DNA of 64,000 nucleotides, taken from the NCBI RefSeq assembly GCF_004217095.1, contig NZ_SHKO01000001.1, positions 1,910,234-1,974,233 on the forward strand. The letters run 5' to 3'. Every line of letters starts with the position of its first letter. Within the stretch, counting starts at the first letter, position 1. A program made the translations under genes and the position numbers. Of the stretch, positions 9,668 to 19,250 are shown piece by piece. This DNA comes from Advenella incenata. GTDB taxonomy: Bacteria > Pseudomonadota > Gammaproteobacteria > Burkholderiales > Burkholderiaceae_B. Below the pieces are notes generated by a model. It saw only the letters and a program-made list of their open reading frames with translations. It was not told where the DNA came from and did no database searches.

Positions 9668-10654
9668 ATGTCCTTACGCCCGCGCTATCCCCATATTCCG
9701 TCTTCCCAGATTACCCCTGAGCCGGTCTGGCAAGCCAGGCGGCAGTGGATGCAACAGATGGCCGGCATCGCTGCCGGAACCGGGCTGGCGGGCCTGGGCG
9801 CAACGCTACCGCAGGTAGCTGCTGCGGCCAACACGTTGCCGCCGATTGCTGGCATGCGGCCGAATCCGCAATATGCTGCAGCGAAAATCGATCGCAAGCT
9901 CACCACGGAAAAGGACATTACGTCTTACAATAATTTTTACGAGTTCGGGACAGGCAAGGGTGACCCGCTAGATTATTCGGGAAAAATGCGCACAGAGCCC
10001 TGGCAGGTGCAGGTAAGTGGTGAGGTGGAAAAACCACGTACTTTCGATCTGGATGAGCTGGTCAAATTGGCGCCGCAGGAAGAGCGGGTGTACCGGCTGC
10101 GGTGCGTAGAAGCCTGGTCTATGGTGATTCCGTGGGTGGGCTATCCGCTATCGGCGCTGCTCAAGCAGGTGCAGCCCACCAGCAAGGCCAAATTCGTTCA
10201 ATTTGTGACCGATACCCAGCCCGAGGCGATGCCTGGCCTGAGCGATCGTATTATTCCGTGGCCCTATCGCGAGGGGTTGCGCATGGACGAAGCCATGAAT
10301 CCGCTTACCCTGCTTACTTTCGGACTTTACGGTAAGCGCCTGCCCAACCAGAACGGCGCGCCGTTGCGTATTATTGTTCCCTGGAAATACGGCTTCAAGT
10401 CGGGCAAATCCATTGTCAAAATCGTGCTCTCCGAGACCATGCCCGAAACCAGTTGGGTGGCCATTGCCCCCTCGGAATACGGTTTTTATGCGAATGTGAA
10501 TCCGGATGTGCCGCACCCGCGCTGGAGCCAATCGCATGAGCGCGTTATCGGCGGCGGCTTCTTTGATCCCAAAGTGCCAACCTTGAAATTTAACGGTTAT
10601 GGGGAGCAGGTCGCTTCACTTTACAGTGCAATGGATTTGCGTGCCAATTATTGA
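9668..10654 (+). CDS. msrP: Protein-methionine-sulfoxide reductase catalytic subunit MsrP
   Basis: A 328-residue molybdopterin protein that reduces oxidised methionines of periplasmic proteins, receiving electrons from MsrQ. A twin-arginine signal ([10 protein letters not shown]25-R26, then an Ala/Gly-rich segment) directs export of the folded enzyme. The molybdenum-ligating cysteine lies in [15 protein letters not shown] at residue 146, the same precursor position as in E. coli YedY. The ATG at 9668 has CCGGAG 7 bases upstream; the longer frame from 9578 overlaps the phosphatase gene and would add a spurious hydrophobic start. The stop overlaps the upstream limit of msrQ. Confidence 0.95.
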   Translation: MSLRPRYPHIPSSQITPEPVWQARRQWMQQMAGIAAGTGLAGLGATLPQVAAAANTLPPIAGMRPNPQYAAAKIDRKLTTEKDITSYNNFYEFGTGKGDPLDYSGKMRTEPWQVQVSGEVEKPRTFDLDELVKLAPQEERVYRLRCVEAWSMVIPWVGYPLSALLKQVQPTSKAKFVQFVTDTQPEAMPGLSDRIIPWPYREGLRMDEAMNPLTLLTFGLYGKRLPNQNGAPLRIIVPWKYGFKSGKSIVKIVLSETMPETSWVAIAPSEYGFYANVNPDVPHPRWSQSHERVIGGGFFDPKVPTLKFNGYGEQVASLYSAMDLRANY

Positions 10655-10671
10655 GCAACAAGGTGTTCTTC

Positions 10672-11352
10672 ATGTCTGAATCTACCGGCGCGGCCCCGCC
10701 TGCAGCCAGCGCCAGGGCTGCCTCAATGACGCGCAGACGCTGGACGGCCAGCCAGGTGGCACGCTTTAAACCCGTGCTGTTTTCGCTCTGCCTGATTCCT
10801 TTTCTGCGCTGGTTCTACCTGGGATATAACGATGGCCTGACGGCCAATCCCGTCGAGTTCATTACCCGCTCTTCGGGTTTCTGGACGCTGGCCATGTTAT
10901 TGCTCACGCTTGCGGTGACACCTGTGCGGCAAATGCTGGACCAACCGGCGCTGGTCCGTGTGCGGCGCATGCTGGGGCTGTTTGCCTTCTTTTATGTCGT
11001 GCTGCATTTGCTGACCTGGATCGTGCTTGATCGCAATATGGATCTGTCGTCCATGATCAAGGATGTGCTGGATCGCACCTTCATTTTTGTTGGCATGGCG
11101 GCGTTCTTGCTTATGGTGCCCCTGGCGCTGACATCCACGCAGGGCTGGATGCGCCGATTGGGAATGAAGTGGACACGTTTGCACCGGAGTATTTATGCTA
11201 TCGGTGTGCTTGGTATCGTGCATTTCTGGCTGATGCGTGCAGGCAAGAATGACTTTGCCGAGCCAATTCTGTATGGTACGCTGCTGGCTCTGTTGCTGCT
11301 CTGGCGGATCGTGCGGGCATGGCGAAATCGGTGGCGTTCGGCTACGGTCTAG
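10672..11352 (+). CDS. msrQ: Haem-binding membrane subunit MsrQ
   Basis: A 226-residue ferric-reductase-like integral membrane protein (YedZ) that passes electrons from the quinone pool or flavin to MsrP. About six hydrophobic segments are visible, and histidines in FYVVLHLLTW, WTRLHRSIYAIGVLGIVHFW fit the b-haem ligands. The ATG at 10672 with AAGGTG 6 bases before it was chosen; a TTG at 10651 overlapping the msrP stop is the alternative and would add seven residues. It forms a two-gene operon with msrP. Confidence 0.93.
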   Translation: MSESTGAAPPAASARAASMTRRRWTASQVARFKPVLFSLCLIPFLRWFYLGYNDGLTANPVEFITRSSGFWTLAMLLLTLAVTPVRQMLDQPALVRVRRMLGLFAFFYVVLHLLTWIVLDRNMDLSSMIKDVLDRTFIFVGMAAFLLMVPLALTSTQGWMRRLGMKWTRLHRSIYAIGVLGIVHFWLMRAGKNDFAEPILYGTLLALLLLWRIVRAWRNRWRSATV

Positions 11353-11432
11353 GGTCGTTTCGCTTCGTCGGGCATTGCTGGGCTGTGGGCTGCACCGGAA
11401 AAGACTTAACGCAAAAAAAAGAGGGCGGAATC

Positions 11433-12233
11433 ATGCGAAGACGGGCCTGGCTGCTACTGGCGGCCGTGGCATTGGGGCTGGGCGCCTGCACCACGGGCTT
11501 GCCGATAGATACATCGCTGCGTGCTTCCGGTCAGGATAGTCGGGTTCGCTTTATTGTGCTGCACTATACCTCGGAAAATCGCAGTGATTCCCTGCGTTTG
11601 CTTACCCAGGATCGGGTCAGCGCACATTATCTGATTACCGATGAGCCAGTCAGAATATTTTCGCTGGTCGATGAAAATCGGCGTGCCTGGCATGCGGGGC
11701 AGAGCCAATGGTTTGAGTACCCCAACCTGAACGCCATGTCCATTGGTATTGAGATAGTCAATGCCGGGCCGCTGGACACAGGGCACACCCGCTGGGCACC
11801 ATATTCACCATCGCAGATCAGAATGCTGGCGGCATTACTGCGCGAGATTCAGTCGCGTCATCACGTGAGTGCCTGGAATATTGTGGCGCACAGCGATATT
11901 GCGCCCTTGCGCAAGAGCGACCCTGGTCCCGCGTTTCCCTGGCGGGAGCTGGCCCTGCAGGGGCTAGGGCGCTGGTACGATGAGGCGGCGGTTGCCCAGC
12001 GCATTCCGCTGCTGAGCGCGCGTGCGCTGGCAGACGCCTCGTATATTCAGAGGCTGCTGGCGCGTATCGGCTATCCGATAGTGCAAAGCGGCGTCTGGGA
12101 CCCGCAGACGCGGCAGGTGGTTCGCGCTTTCCAGATGCATTATCGGCCGGCAGAATATAGCGGCCGCGTTGACAGGCAGACCGTAGCCATTGCAGAGGAT
12201 CTGGCGCGCCAGATCCCTGTGCCGCAGCAATAG
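11433..12233 (+). CDS. N-acetylmuramoyl-L-alanine amidase, AmiD-like lipoprotein
   Basis: A 266-residue predicted outer-membrane lipoprotein that cleaves the amide between N-acetylmuramic acid and the peptide stem. The signal peptide ends in the lipobox LGAC with Cys19. The amidase_2 domain (about 35-185) has the zinc histidines in FIVLHYTS and VAHSDIAP, and a C-terminal peptidoglycan-binding domain (about 205-260) has the pattern YPIVQSGVWDPQTRQVVRAFQMHY. The ATG at 11433 follows GGCGGA and is the start that yields a lipoprotein signal. AmpD-like activity on anhydro-muropeptides is possible, but the lipobox argues for AmiD. Confidence 0.9.
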   Translation: MRRRAWLLLAAVALGLGACTTGLPIDTSLRASGQDSRVRFIVLHYTSENRSDSLRLLTQDRVSAHYLITDEPVRIFSLVDENRRAWHAGQSQWFEYPNLNAMSIGIEIVNAGPLDTGHTRWAPYSPSQIRMLAALLREIQSRHHVSAWNIVAHSDIAPLRKSDPGPAFPWRELALQGLGRWYDEAAVAQRIPLLSARALADASYIQRLLARIGYPIVQSGVWDPQTRQVVRAFQMHYRPAEYSGRVDRQTVAIAEDLARQIPVPQQ

Positions 12234-12263
12234 CGCTTGCAGTCATTGGCTGCAGTGGCAGCG

Positions 12264-12965
12264 CTAGGCCAGAAATAGAAACAGTGTTGGAAATTTGTCC
12301 AGATCCGGTTGTGGGCGCCGTTTCCAGCCGGCAATGGTATCGGTTCTGATCCATTCATCTGCCGTTGTTAGCGCGCGGGCAATGCACAGTCGGGTTGCCG
12401 GATTCAGGGTGTCGATCAGCGTTGCGAACATGGCCATGTTGCGGTACGGGGTTTCAATGAACAATTGCGTCTGGTTGTGGCGGGACGATAACTGCTCCCA
12501 GCCTTTGAGCTGCTTGCTGCGTTCGGCTGGCGCAATGGGTACATAACCGTGAAAGGTAAAGCGTTGTCCATCCAGGCCGCTGGCCATCAGGCCCAGCAGA
12601 ATGGAGGAGGGACCTACCCAGGGCACGACCTGGATACCCAGTTGATGGGCCAGCAGGACGACGCGCGCACCGGGATCGGCCACTGCCGGGCAGCCTGCTT
12701 CGGATACCAGGCCGATTTCGCCGCTGGTCTCGGTCAGCCAGCGACGGATGTCCGCTTCAGGCGTTTTGGCGCCTAAAGTGTGAATTGTAATGTCCTGGAT
12801 TGCGCCTTCAGTGCCGGTCTGCTTCAGATATGCGCGGGCGGTTTTGGCATTTTCGGCAATATAGGTCTTCAGAACGGAAGCCTTCTGTTGAGCGCCGGCA
12901 GGCAGCCAGTGTTCCAGGGCAGCGCTACCCAGGCTGACAGGAAGCAGGTGAAGCGTACTGATCAT
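12264..12965 (-). CDS. SAM-dependent methyltransferase, tetrapyrrole methylase fold (RsmI-related)
   Basis: A 233-residue protein of the TP_methylase superfamily. It contains the RsmI-like segment GLVSEAGCPAVADPG (about 81-95) and VVPWVGPSSILLGLMASGL (about 113-131), followed by FIETPYRN, matching the SAM-binding and central regions of RsmI. It is shorter than RsmI (about 280) and begins differently, so it is better called a paralogue than RsmI itself. It overlaps the maf gene upstream by 4 bases and is probably cotranscribed with it. The methylation target is unknown. Confidence 0.8.
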   Translation of the reverse strand: MISTLHLLPVSLGSAALEHWLPAGAQQKASVLKTYIAENAKTARAYLKQTGTEGAIQDITIHTLGAKTPEADIRRWLTETSGEIGLVSEAGCPAVADPGARVVLLAHQLGIQVVPWVGPSSILLGLMASGLDGQRFTFHGYVPIAPAERSKQLKGWEQLSSRHNQTQLFIETPYRNMAMFATLIDTLNPATRLCIARALTTADEWIRTDTIAGWKRRPQPDLDKFPTLFLFLA

Positions 12966-13573
12966 AACGGTTGAGCCAGAAGAGTGGGGTTTAGATCGAA
13001 ACTGCGCAGCATGCGGGACAGCTCGATCAGGGGCAGCCCGATGATGGCTGTCGGGTCATCGCTGTGCATCGATTGCATCAGGCTGATGCCCAGGCCTTCG
13101 GCCTTGGCGCTGCCTGCAGTGTCAAATGGCTTTTCTACGGTCAGGTAATGCTCGATTTCCTCGTCTGTCAGCTCACGAAATACGCAGTGCGTCACCACAT
13201 CGGCAACGGCGTTGCGTGCGCCATTGGTGACAGCCAGCGCGCTATGGAATGCGACGGTTTTCCCAGACAGCTCGCGCAATTGCGCAAAGGCGCGTTCATG
13301 GGTTCCTGGTTTGCCTATCGGCTGGCCGTCGTGGGTGGCGACCTGATCGGAACCGATCACCACGCGGCCGGGATATTGGGCTGCGACATGTTGTGCCTTG
13401 GCCAGTGACAGGCGCTGTGACAGGGCTTCGGGGGCCTCGCCGGGCAGGGCTGATTCGTCGATTCCCGGGGAAATGGCCTCAAAGGGCAGGCCCAGGCGTT
13501 GCAGCATAGCCTTGCGATAGACTGAAGATGACGCGAGAATAAGACGCGGAGGGGAAAATGACATGGTTTTCAT
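12962..13573 (-). CDS. Maf family nucleoside triphosphate pyrophosphatase (YceF-like)
   Basis: A 203-residue Maf/Ham1-fold house-cleaning enzyme that hydrolyses non-canonical nucleotides; the YceF subgroup acts on 7-methyl-GTP. The N-terminal LILASSSVYRKAML loop, the VIGSDQVA motif with the catalytic Asp, and the KPFDTAGSAKAEGLGISLM region are present. Starts at 13573 or 13564 give the family length; a TTG at 13594 would extend it by seven residues without homologous sequence. It is divergent from yceD across a palindromic spacer. Confidence 0.87.
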   Translation of the reverse strand: MKTMSFSPPRLILASSSVYRKAMLQRLGLPFEAISPGIDESALPGEAPEALSQRLSLAKAQHVAAQYPGRVVIGSDQVATHDGQPIGKPGTHERAFAQLRELSGKTVAFHSALAVTNGARNAVADVVTHCVFRELTDEEIEHYLTVEKPFDTAGSAKAEGLGISLMQSMHSDDPTAIIGLPLIELSRMLRSFDLNPTLLAQPL

Positions 13574-13830
13574 TGACTTATCGGATGTGAACAAGTTATT
13601 ATCTTATGTTTTCCGGGGAATGTGTGGGTGAGCACTGAAAACCCACAGCGAAATTTCTGGAAAAGACCGAATTTGTTTGCCAGAACATGGCCGGCGTGTA
13701 ATTAGGGTTTATAGGTATCAGGTTTATAAATTATTTGTAATTTATAAACCGTTTGTTATATAACCATTTGATTAATTCGCCTGAAAATGTTCCGCAGGCA
13801 GATATCTGTAATACAATATCTGGCTATTTT
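13574..13830. other. Divergent maf/yceD intergenic region
   Basis: AT-rich spacer of 257 bp between the divergent maf and yceD starts. It must contain the promoter of the fatty acid cluster and carries a striking perfect inverted repeat at 13721-13750. A partial repeat of the same word, GGGTTTATAGG, occurs at 13705-13715. Confidence 0.45.
13721..13750. repeat. Perfect 13-bp inverted repeat upstream of yceD-rpmF-fab operon
   Basis: GGTTTATAAATTA (13721-13733) and TAATTTATAAACC (13738-13750) are exact reverse complements separated by TTTG. The arms are almost pure A+T, no T-run follows, and the site is 80 bp before yceD. It may be a regulator operator or a promoter-region cruciform rather than a terminator. 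Confidence 0.55.
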
Positions 13831-14391
13831 ATGAAACCCGGTCATCCTGTGATCGACGTACTGGATTTTATCTCCCGCGGTGCTGAGCAAAGCGGCGAGA
13901 CGCCTCTGTCGGCATTTTCACGGATTGGCGATCTACTGCCAGCGCAGGTTTTGCCTTCGGGTGATACCAATGAAGCCGGGGCAGTTGTAGATGGCCTGGT
14001 ACGCTGGTCTGTGCGTGGAGAACGCACCCAACACGGAATACGTTATCTTCATCTGGAAGTCAGCGCCCGGCCGACACTTATCTGCCAGCGTTGCATGCAG
14101 CCTTTTGTCTATGAAGTGGACAGCGCTGTACCGCTGGAAGTGGTAACCAACCAGGCTTCCCTGGACGACGACGCTGATGTCGATGATCCGGATATGGAAG
14201 GCCCGGACCGGATTCTGGCCCAGGCCAGTCAATCGGTACTGGAGTTGGTGGAAGACGAATTAATTCTGAGTCTGCCCTACATACCCAGGCATGATTATGC
14301 ATGCGTGCAGTATGACAATCAGGAAACGCCCGAAGGGGCAGACGAAAAACCATCGCCGTTTGCGGCGCTGGCAGCTTTAAAGAAGCAGTAA
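13831..14391 (+). CDS. yceD: YceD family protein (DUF177)
   Basis: A 186-residue DUF177 protein; homologues are needed for normal 23S rRNA accumulation and are nearly always encoded just upstream of rpmF, as here. The conserved core LICQRCMQPFVYEVDSAVPL with its CxxC lies at about residues 79-98, and the C-terminal segment LVEDELILSLPYIPRH follows. The ATG at 13831 matches the family N-terminus (MKPGHPVIDVLDF); a TTG at 13753 is possible but would place coding sequence close to the palindrome. No good ribosome site is visible for either start. Confidence 0.88.
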   Translation: MKPGHPVIDVLDFISRGAEQSGETPLSAFSRIGDLLPAQVLPSGDTNEAGAVVDGLVRWSVRGERTQHGIRYLHLEVSARPTLICQRCMQPFVYEVDSAVPLEVVTNQASLDDDADVDDPDMEGPDRILAQASQSVLELVEDELILSLPYIPRHDYACVQYDNQETPEGADEKPSPFAALAALKKQ

Positions 14392-14447
14392 CTTAACCTA
14401 TTTTCTGCATAATTTTCGGGTTGTGCAGTTTTATTTTCGGAGTCATC

Positions 14448-14630
14448 ATGGCCGTTCAACAAAACAAAAAGACACCTTCAAAACGCGGTATGCACCGTTC
14501 GCACGATTTTCTGACCGCACCAGCGACAGCAATCGAGCCAACTACAGGTGAACTGCACCTGCGTCACCACATTAGCCCTAACGGCGTATACCGTGGTCGC
14601 AAAGTTTTGAAAACCAAAAACGACGAATAA
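14448..14630 (+). CDS. rpmF: 50S ribosomal protein L32
   Basis: A 60-residue ribosomal protein of the large subunit. The sequence [20 protein letters not shown] and the tail [11 protein letters not shown] are diagnostic of bL32. CGGAG precedes the ATG by 5 bases, which decides against the in-frame upstream start at 14421. The zinc cysteines of some L32 proteins are absent, so this is the zinc-free form. It sits between yceD and plsX as in most Proteobacteria. Confidence 0.97.
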   Translation: MAVQQNKKTPSKRGMHRSHDFLTAPATAIEPTTGELHLRHHISPNGVYRGRKVLKTKNDE

Positions 14631-14733
14631 TTCTCTGTTTAACCGGTAAGGGAAGAGGCCGTCTGTCGGGGCTGTCGTCCGATATGTTCCTGGCCGCTTC
14701 TTGTGTATTACCGTAACGGAAACATTATTTATA

Positions 14734-15774
14734 GTGATCAGAATTGCAATTGACTGTATGGGAGGCGATCATGGCCTTCCTGTCACCGTTCCGGCGGCCG
14801 TTCAGGTCGCCGCAAAGTTTCCTGATACCTGTTTCTTGTTGGTAGGTCTGCCTGATCAGGTGGCCGCTGCCTTGAAACAGGCTCGTCCGGCAAATCCCGC
14901 ACAATTTGAAATTGTCGCTGCATCCGAAGTGGTTACCATGGACGATCCGGTTGATATGGCGCTGCGCAAGAAAAAAGATTCCTCCATGCGCGTGGCGGTG
15001 ACCTGCGTCAAGGAGGATCGTGCCGATGCCTGCGTCTCTGCAGGCAATACCGGCGCCTGGATGGCCATTTCCCGCTACGTTCTCAAAACCATGGATGGGA
15101 TCGATCGTCCAGCCATTGCTGCCGCTATTCCCAATCAGCGAGGTGGTACCACGACCGTGCTTGACCTGGGCGCCAATGTCGATTGCTCGGCAGAGCATCT
15201 GCTTGAGTTTGCCATCATGGGCGCGGCATTGTCGCAATCAGTTGAACACATTGAAAATCCCACTATCGGCCTGCTCAATATCGGGCAGGAAGCTATCAAG
15301 GGCAATGATGTGGTCAAGGAAGCGGCCGAGCTGCTGCGCGCCAGCAATCTGAATTTCTACGGTAATGTTGAGGGCGACGATATCTTCAAGGGCACCACTA
15401 ATGTGGTGGTCTGCGACGGTTTTGTCGGCAACGTTGTGCTCAAGTCCGTTGAGGGCTTGTCCAAGATGATCGGCAGCATGATTCGTGATGAATTCATGCG
15501 CAATCCGTTCACGATGGCCGCTGGCCTGTTTGCACGGCCTGTTCTGAACCGCTTTCGCAACCGGGTTGATTCGCGTAACCATAATGGGGCAGCTCTGCTT
15601 GGTTTGCGCGGCGTTGTCATCAAAAGTCACGGTTCGGCCGATATCTACGCTTATACCGTTGCACTCGAGCGCGCCCGGGAGGCGGTTGCCAGCAAACTGC
15701 TGGAAAAAACCTCCAGCTCCGTGCTGCAGATCAGTCAGCTCATTCGCTCAAAAAATACGGAAAGCAGCGCATAA
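14734..15774 (+). CDS. plsX: Phosphate acyltransferase PlsX
   Basis: A 346-residue peripheral membrane enzyme that converts acyl-ACP to acyl phosphate, the first committed step toward phosphatidic acid in the PlsX/PlsY route. The N-terminus [19 protein letters not shown] is the family signature, and [26 protein letters not shown] and [16 protein letters not shown] are present. The start is a GTG at 14734, chosen because it places the conserved MGGD at the usual distance; a TTG at 14701 is the alternative. It is the second gene of the rpmF-plsX-fabH-fabD-fabG run. Confidence 0.94.
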   Translation: MIRIAIDCMGGDHGLPVTVPAAVQVAAKFPDTCFLLVGLPDQVAAALKQARPANPAQFEIVAASEVVTMDDPVDMALRKKKDSSMRVAVTCVKEDRADACVSAGNTGAWMAISRYVLKTMDGIDRPAIAAAIPNQRGGTTTVLDLGANVDCSAEHLLEFAIMGAALSQSVEHIENPTIGLLNIGQEAIKGNDVVKEAAELLRASNLNFYGNVEGDDIFKGTTNVVVCDGFVGNVVLKSVEGLSKMIGSMIRDEFMRNPFTMAAGLFARPVLNRFRNRVDSRNHNGAALLGLRGVVIKSHGSADIYAYTVALERAREAVASKLLEKTSSSVLQISQLIRSKNTESSA

Positions 15775-15834
15775 TAGTTATAAAAACTATAAAATTGCCT
15801 GCTTTACTTATTTAAATTGTCTTCGGAGCCATAC

Positions 15835-16809
15835 ATGACTTATTCAACCATCGTGGGTACGGGAAGTTATTTACCCCCCAACTGTGTCACCAACACGATG
15901 CTTGCTCAAGATATGGCCCAGCGGGGTCTTGAGACGTCTGATGAATGGATTGTGACCCGTACTGGTATTCATCAGCGGCATCTGGCCGATCCGGGTGTGA
16001 CCTCCAGCGAACTGGGCTTTCTGGCCGCCGAAAAGGCGCTTGCCGATGCCGGTATTGCTGCGGCTGATCTTGATCTGATTATTGTTGCAACGTCCACCCC
16101 CGATTTCATTTTCCCCAGTACCGCCTGCCTGATTCAGGCAAAATTGGGCAATAAGGGCGGCGCTGCGTTTGATATCCAGGCCGTCTGCAGTGGTTTTGTA
16201 TACGCGCTGGCGACCGCCGACAGTTTTATCCGGGCAGGCAACGCGCGCAACGCGCTGGTGATCGGCACCGAAGTGTTCTCCCGGATTCTGGACTGGAACG
16301 ATCGCGCCACCTGCGTTCTTTTTGGCGACGGCGCCGGCGCCATGGTGCTCACGGCCTCCGATGAGCCTGGCATACTGGCCTCGCAACTGAATGCCGATGG
16401 TTCGCTGCACACGATATTGAATACTGCCGGGCGGATCGAAAATGGTCAGGTCACCGGCGACCCCTTCCTGCGTATGGATGGGCAGTCTGTTTTCAAGAAG
16501 GCCGTCACGGTTCTGGATAAGTCGGCGCGCCAGGTATGCGAAAAAGCAGGCGTTCAGCTCAGCGATCTGGACTGGATGGTGCCGCATCAGGCCAACATCC
16601 GGATCATCGACTTCCTGGGACGCAAATTGGGCATTCCCAGCGAAAAAGTGGTTGCGACGGTGGGCGAACATGCCAATACCTCTGCTGCAAGCGTGCCGCT
16701 GGCCTTTGATGTGGCGCGACGCGACGGTCGTATCAAAAAAGGTGATCTGGTTCTCATGCAAGGCGTGGGGGGCGGTTTTACCTGGGGCTCCGTTCTGGCC
16801 CGTATCTGA
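15835..16809 (+). CDS. fabH: 3-oxoacyl-[acyl-carrier-protein] synthase III
   Basis: A 324-residue ketoacyl synthase that condenses acetyl-CoA with malonyl-ACP to start fatty acid elongation. The catalytic Cys118 lies in DIQAVCSGF, the histidine in [11 protein letters not shown] and the asparagine in [16 protein letters not shown] 7 bases before the ATG at 15835 sets the start over the in-frame codon at 15817. It is followed by fabD after 24 bases in the same operon. Confidence 0.96.
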   Translation: MTYSTIVGTGSYLPPNCVTNTMLAQDMAQRGLETSDEWIVTRTGIHQRHLADPGVTSSELGFLAAEKALADAGIAAADLDLIIVATSTPDFIFPSTACLIQAKLGNKGGAAFDIQAVCSGFVYALATADSFIRAGNARNALVIGTEVFSRILDWNDRATCVLFGDGAGAMVLTASDEPGILASQLNADGSLHTILNTAGRIENGQVTGDPFLRMDGQSVFKKAVTVLDKSARQVCEKAGVQLSDLDWMVPHQANIRIIDFLGRKLGIPSEKVVATVGEHANTSAASVPLAFDVARRDGRIKKGDLVLMQGVGGGFTWGSVLARI

Positions 16810-16833
16810 ATTTTTACTTCAACACAGAAAACC

Positions 16834-17766
16834 ATGAAACTCGCATTCGTATTTCCAGGACAGGGTTCGCAAACCGTCGGCATGCTTGCCGGATGGGCGG
16901 GCAACCCGGCCATCGACGCTGCCATGCAGCGCGCATCCACGGCGCTGGGTCAGGATCTGGGCGCCCTTGTCGAGCAGGGGCCTGCCGAAGAACTCAATCT
17001 TACTGTCAATACGCAGCCGGTCATGCTGGCCTGCAGTGTGGCCATGTATGATGCCTGGCGCCAGGCTGGCGGCAGGCAACCCGAGGTTATGGCCGGACAC
17101 AGTCTGGGTGAATACTCGGCCCTGACCGCGGCAGGCACCTTTTCGCTTGAAGATGCTGTGCGCCTGGTGCGCATTCGTGCCAGCGCAATGCAGGACGCTG
17201 TGCCCGTGGGTACCGGCGGGATGGCAGCGATTCTGGGGCTGGATGACGAAACCGTACTTGCTGTTTGCAGCGAGGCTAGTACAGATACCATTGTTGAAGC
17301 GGTCAATTTTAACGCACCGGCCCAGGTAGTGATTGCCGGGCACAAGGACGCGGTGCAGCGCGCCTGCGACCTGGCTAAGGCAAAAGGAGCCAAACGGGCG
17401 TTGTTGCTGCCGGTGTCCGCGCCATTTCACTCGCGGCTTCTTGAGCCGGCTGCAGTGGTGCTGCAACAGGCGCTTGGCCAACTGACACTGAATATGCCCA
17501 CGGCAGAGATTATCAATAACGTCGATGTTGCGGTTGCCACCAGTACCCATGCTATCGCCGATGCGCTGGTGCGCCAGGCCTGGCATCCGGTGCGCTGGGT
17601 GGAAACGATCAGGGCCATGAAGGCCCGCGGCGTTACCCATGTGGTGGAATGCGGTCCCGGCAAGGTACTTGCCGGATTGATCAAGCGTATCGAACCCGAG
17701 CTGGTAACGGTATCTGTCAATGATCAGGCATCCTTGGATGCCGCGCTCGCTCAAATCAACGCATAA
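16834..17766 (+). CDS. fabD: Malonyl CoA-acyl carrier protein transacylase
   Basis: A 310-residue enzyme that moves malonyl from CoA to ACP. The N-terminal FPGQGSQ motif and the nucleophile Ser90 in AGHSLGEYSAL are present, with the catalytic histidine in PVSAPFHSRL. The length and order between fabH and fabG are standard. The ribosome site before the ATG is weak, consistent with translation following fabH. Confidence 0.96.
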   Translation: MKLAFVFPGQGSQTVGMLAGWAGNPAIDAAMQRASTALGQDLGALVEQGPAEELNLTVNTQPVMLACSVAMYDAWRQAGGRQPEVMAGHSLGEYSALTAAGTFSLEDAVRLVRIRASAMQDAVPVGTGGMAAILGLDDETVLAVCSEASTDTIVEAVNFNAPAQVVIAGHKDAVQRACDLAKAKGAKRALLLPVSAPFHSRLLEPAAVVLQQALGQLTLNMPTAEIINNVDVAVATSTHAIADALVRQAWHPVRWVETIRAMKARGVTHVVECGPGKVLAGLIKRIEPELVTVSVNDQASLDAALAQINA

Positions 17767-17775
17767 GGAACAGGC

Positions 17776-18522
17776 ATGTCAGAACAGAAAGAACTTACGG
17801 GCCAGATTGCGCTGGTCACCGGGGCCAGTCGTGGCCTGGGCAAGGCAATCGCGCTTGAGCTGGCCAAACGCGGCGCCACAGTTGTGGGTACCGCTACATC
17901 CGAAGCCGGCGCACAGGCCATCAGCGACTTGCTTGCGGGCAATCAGGGTCGTGGTGTGGTGCTCAATGTGACCGACGCCGCCGCCTGCGATGCCTTGCTG
18001 GCAGAGCTGGGCAAAGAAGGTGGTCCGCATATTCTGGTCAACAATGCTGGTATTACGCGCGATGGCCTGGCCATGCGCATGAAAGACGACGACTGGTCTG
18101 CCGTGATCGGCACCAATCTGGATTCGGTATTCCGGCTCTCGCGCGGCGTTCTGCGTGTCATGATGAAAGCGCGCGCCGGTCGTATTATCAACGTGACATC
18201 GGTCGTTGGATCTGCCGGTAACCCCGGACAGGCCAACTACGCAGCCGCCAAGGCCGGCGTGGCAGGAATGACGCGCGCCTTGGCGCGCGAGCTGGGCAGT
18301 CGTAATATTACCGTTAACTGCGTGGCGCCGGGGTTTATTGATACCGATATGACGCGTGCCCTGGGCGACGAGCAAACGGCAGCCCTGCTGGGCCAGATTC
18401 CCCTGGGTCGTTTGGGTCAGCCTGCCGATGTCGCCAACGCTGTGGCCTTTCTGGCAGGGCCTGGGGCAGGGTATATTACGGGTACAACGGTACATGTCAA
18501 TGGCGGCATGTTCATGCAGTAA
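17776..18522 (+). CDS. fabG: 3-oxoacyl-[acyl-carrier-protein] reductase
   Basis: A 248-residue short-chain dehydrogenase that reduces 3-ketoacyl-ACP with NADPH. The cofactor motif TGASRGLGKAIA, the NNAG motif (ILVNNAGITRD), the catalytic Ser in NVTSVVGSAG, and Tyr155-x3-Lys159 in NYAAAKAG are all present. AAGGAA lies 5-10 bases before the ATG, which follows the fabD stop by 9 bases. Confidence 0.96.
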   Translation: MSEQKELTGQIALVTGASRGLGKAIALELAKRGATVVGTATSEAGAQAISDLLAGNQGRGVVLNVTDAAACDALLAELGKEGGPHILVNNAGITRDGLAMRMKDDDWSAVIGTNLDSVFRLSRGVLRVMMKARAGRIINVTSVVGSAGNPGQANYAAAKAGVAGMTRALARELGSRNITVNCVAPGFIDTDMTRALGDEQTAALLGQIPLGRLGQPADVANAVAFLAGPGAGYITGTTVHVNGGMFMQ

Positions 18523-18839
18523 ATCTGTTTTCCTGCCGGATCGGCTGGCTTGATCGCCCGCCTATTCGTGCAGTATTCGGGCCTGTGGCACCGTTAAATG
18601 CCACAGGTCTGGCAGGCAGGGCAGGTAATTTGAGGCAGTCGGGTTCTTTTTCTTATACAGAGCTGAAATTTTACTAAAATGCAGGATACGTAAAAGAGCA
18701 GTTGTTTATTTTTAAACTGTGTTTTAGTTTTACTGTTTTCAGAAACCAGTTTCGCTAAAATATTTTTTTCACATAAAGCCTTTTGCAATCGGTTTGTAGT
18801 TGGCTAAAATTGCGGGATTTTCCCCCTTTGGAGATTTAC
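18523..18839. other. fabG-acpP spacer with promoter
   Basis: A 317 bp spacer. It begins with a 9-bp stem (CCTGTGGCA at 18582-18590 with TGCCACAGG at 18599-18607) without a T-run, then becomes AT-rich toward acpP. The candidate acpP promoter lies at 18783-18810. No gene is visible. Confidence 0.5.
18783..18810 (+). promoter_or_regulatory. Candidate sigma-70 promoter of acpP
   Basis: TTGCAA (18783-18788) and TAAAAT (18805-18810) are separated by 16 bases, about 30 bases before the acpP ATG. A dedicated strong promoter is expected because ACP is far more abundant than the other Fab proteins. Assigned by motif and position only. Confidence 0.5.
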
Positions 18840-19076
18840 ATGGATAGCATCGAACAACGCGTCAAGAAGATCGTCGCAGAACAACTTGGTGTAAATGAAG
18901 CAGAAATTAAAAACGAGTCTTCATTTCTTGACGACCTGGGTGCAGATTCACTGGATATGGTTGAGTTGGTCATGGCACTTGAAGACGAGTTCGAAACAGA
19001 AATTCCTGACGAAGAAGCTGAAAAAATCACAACCGTTCAGCAGGCGGTCGACTATATCAACTCTCACAAAGGTTAA
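18840..19076 (+). CDS. acpP: Acyl carrier protein
   Basis: A 78-residue acidic carrier protein that holds growing acyl chains on a 4'-phosphopantetheine arm. The attachment serine is Ser37 in [15 protein letters not shown] lies 6 bases before the ATG at 18840, so the longer frame from 18783, which begins inside the promoter, is rejected. It lies between fabG and fabF in the usual order. Confidence 0.98.
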   Translation: MDSIEQRVKKIVAEQLGVNEAEIKNESSFLDDLGADSLDMVELVMALEDEFETEIPDEEAEKITTVQQAVDYINSHKG

Positions 19077-19087
19077 CTTGTGCGAGT

Positions 19088-19114
19088 CAACCGGCGCGCG
19101 CGAGCCGTCGGTTG
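19088..19114 (+). promoter_or_regulatory. Hairpin between acpP and fabF
   Basis: CAACCG (19088-19093) pairs with CGGTTG (19109-19114) around a very GC-rich interior that can extend the stem. It is followed by A-rich sequence rather than a T-run, so it is more likely an mRNA 3'-end stabiliser or partial attenuator than a classical terminator. Confidence 0.3.
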
Positions 19115-19250
19115 CAATAAAAAAAGCGGTTTTGGAAAGTGGCTCACGTCAATATCCCTTGCGATATGGACGGTATAAACCTTTTCCAGACCCTTTTTTT
19201 ATTTCAGGGTTTTGATTCATATTTACTTCAGTATAGGGTAGGAGCCAACC

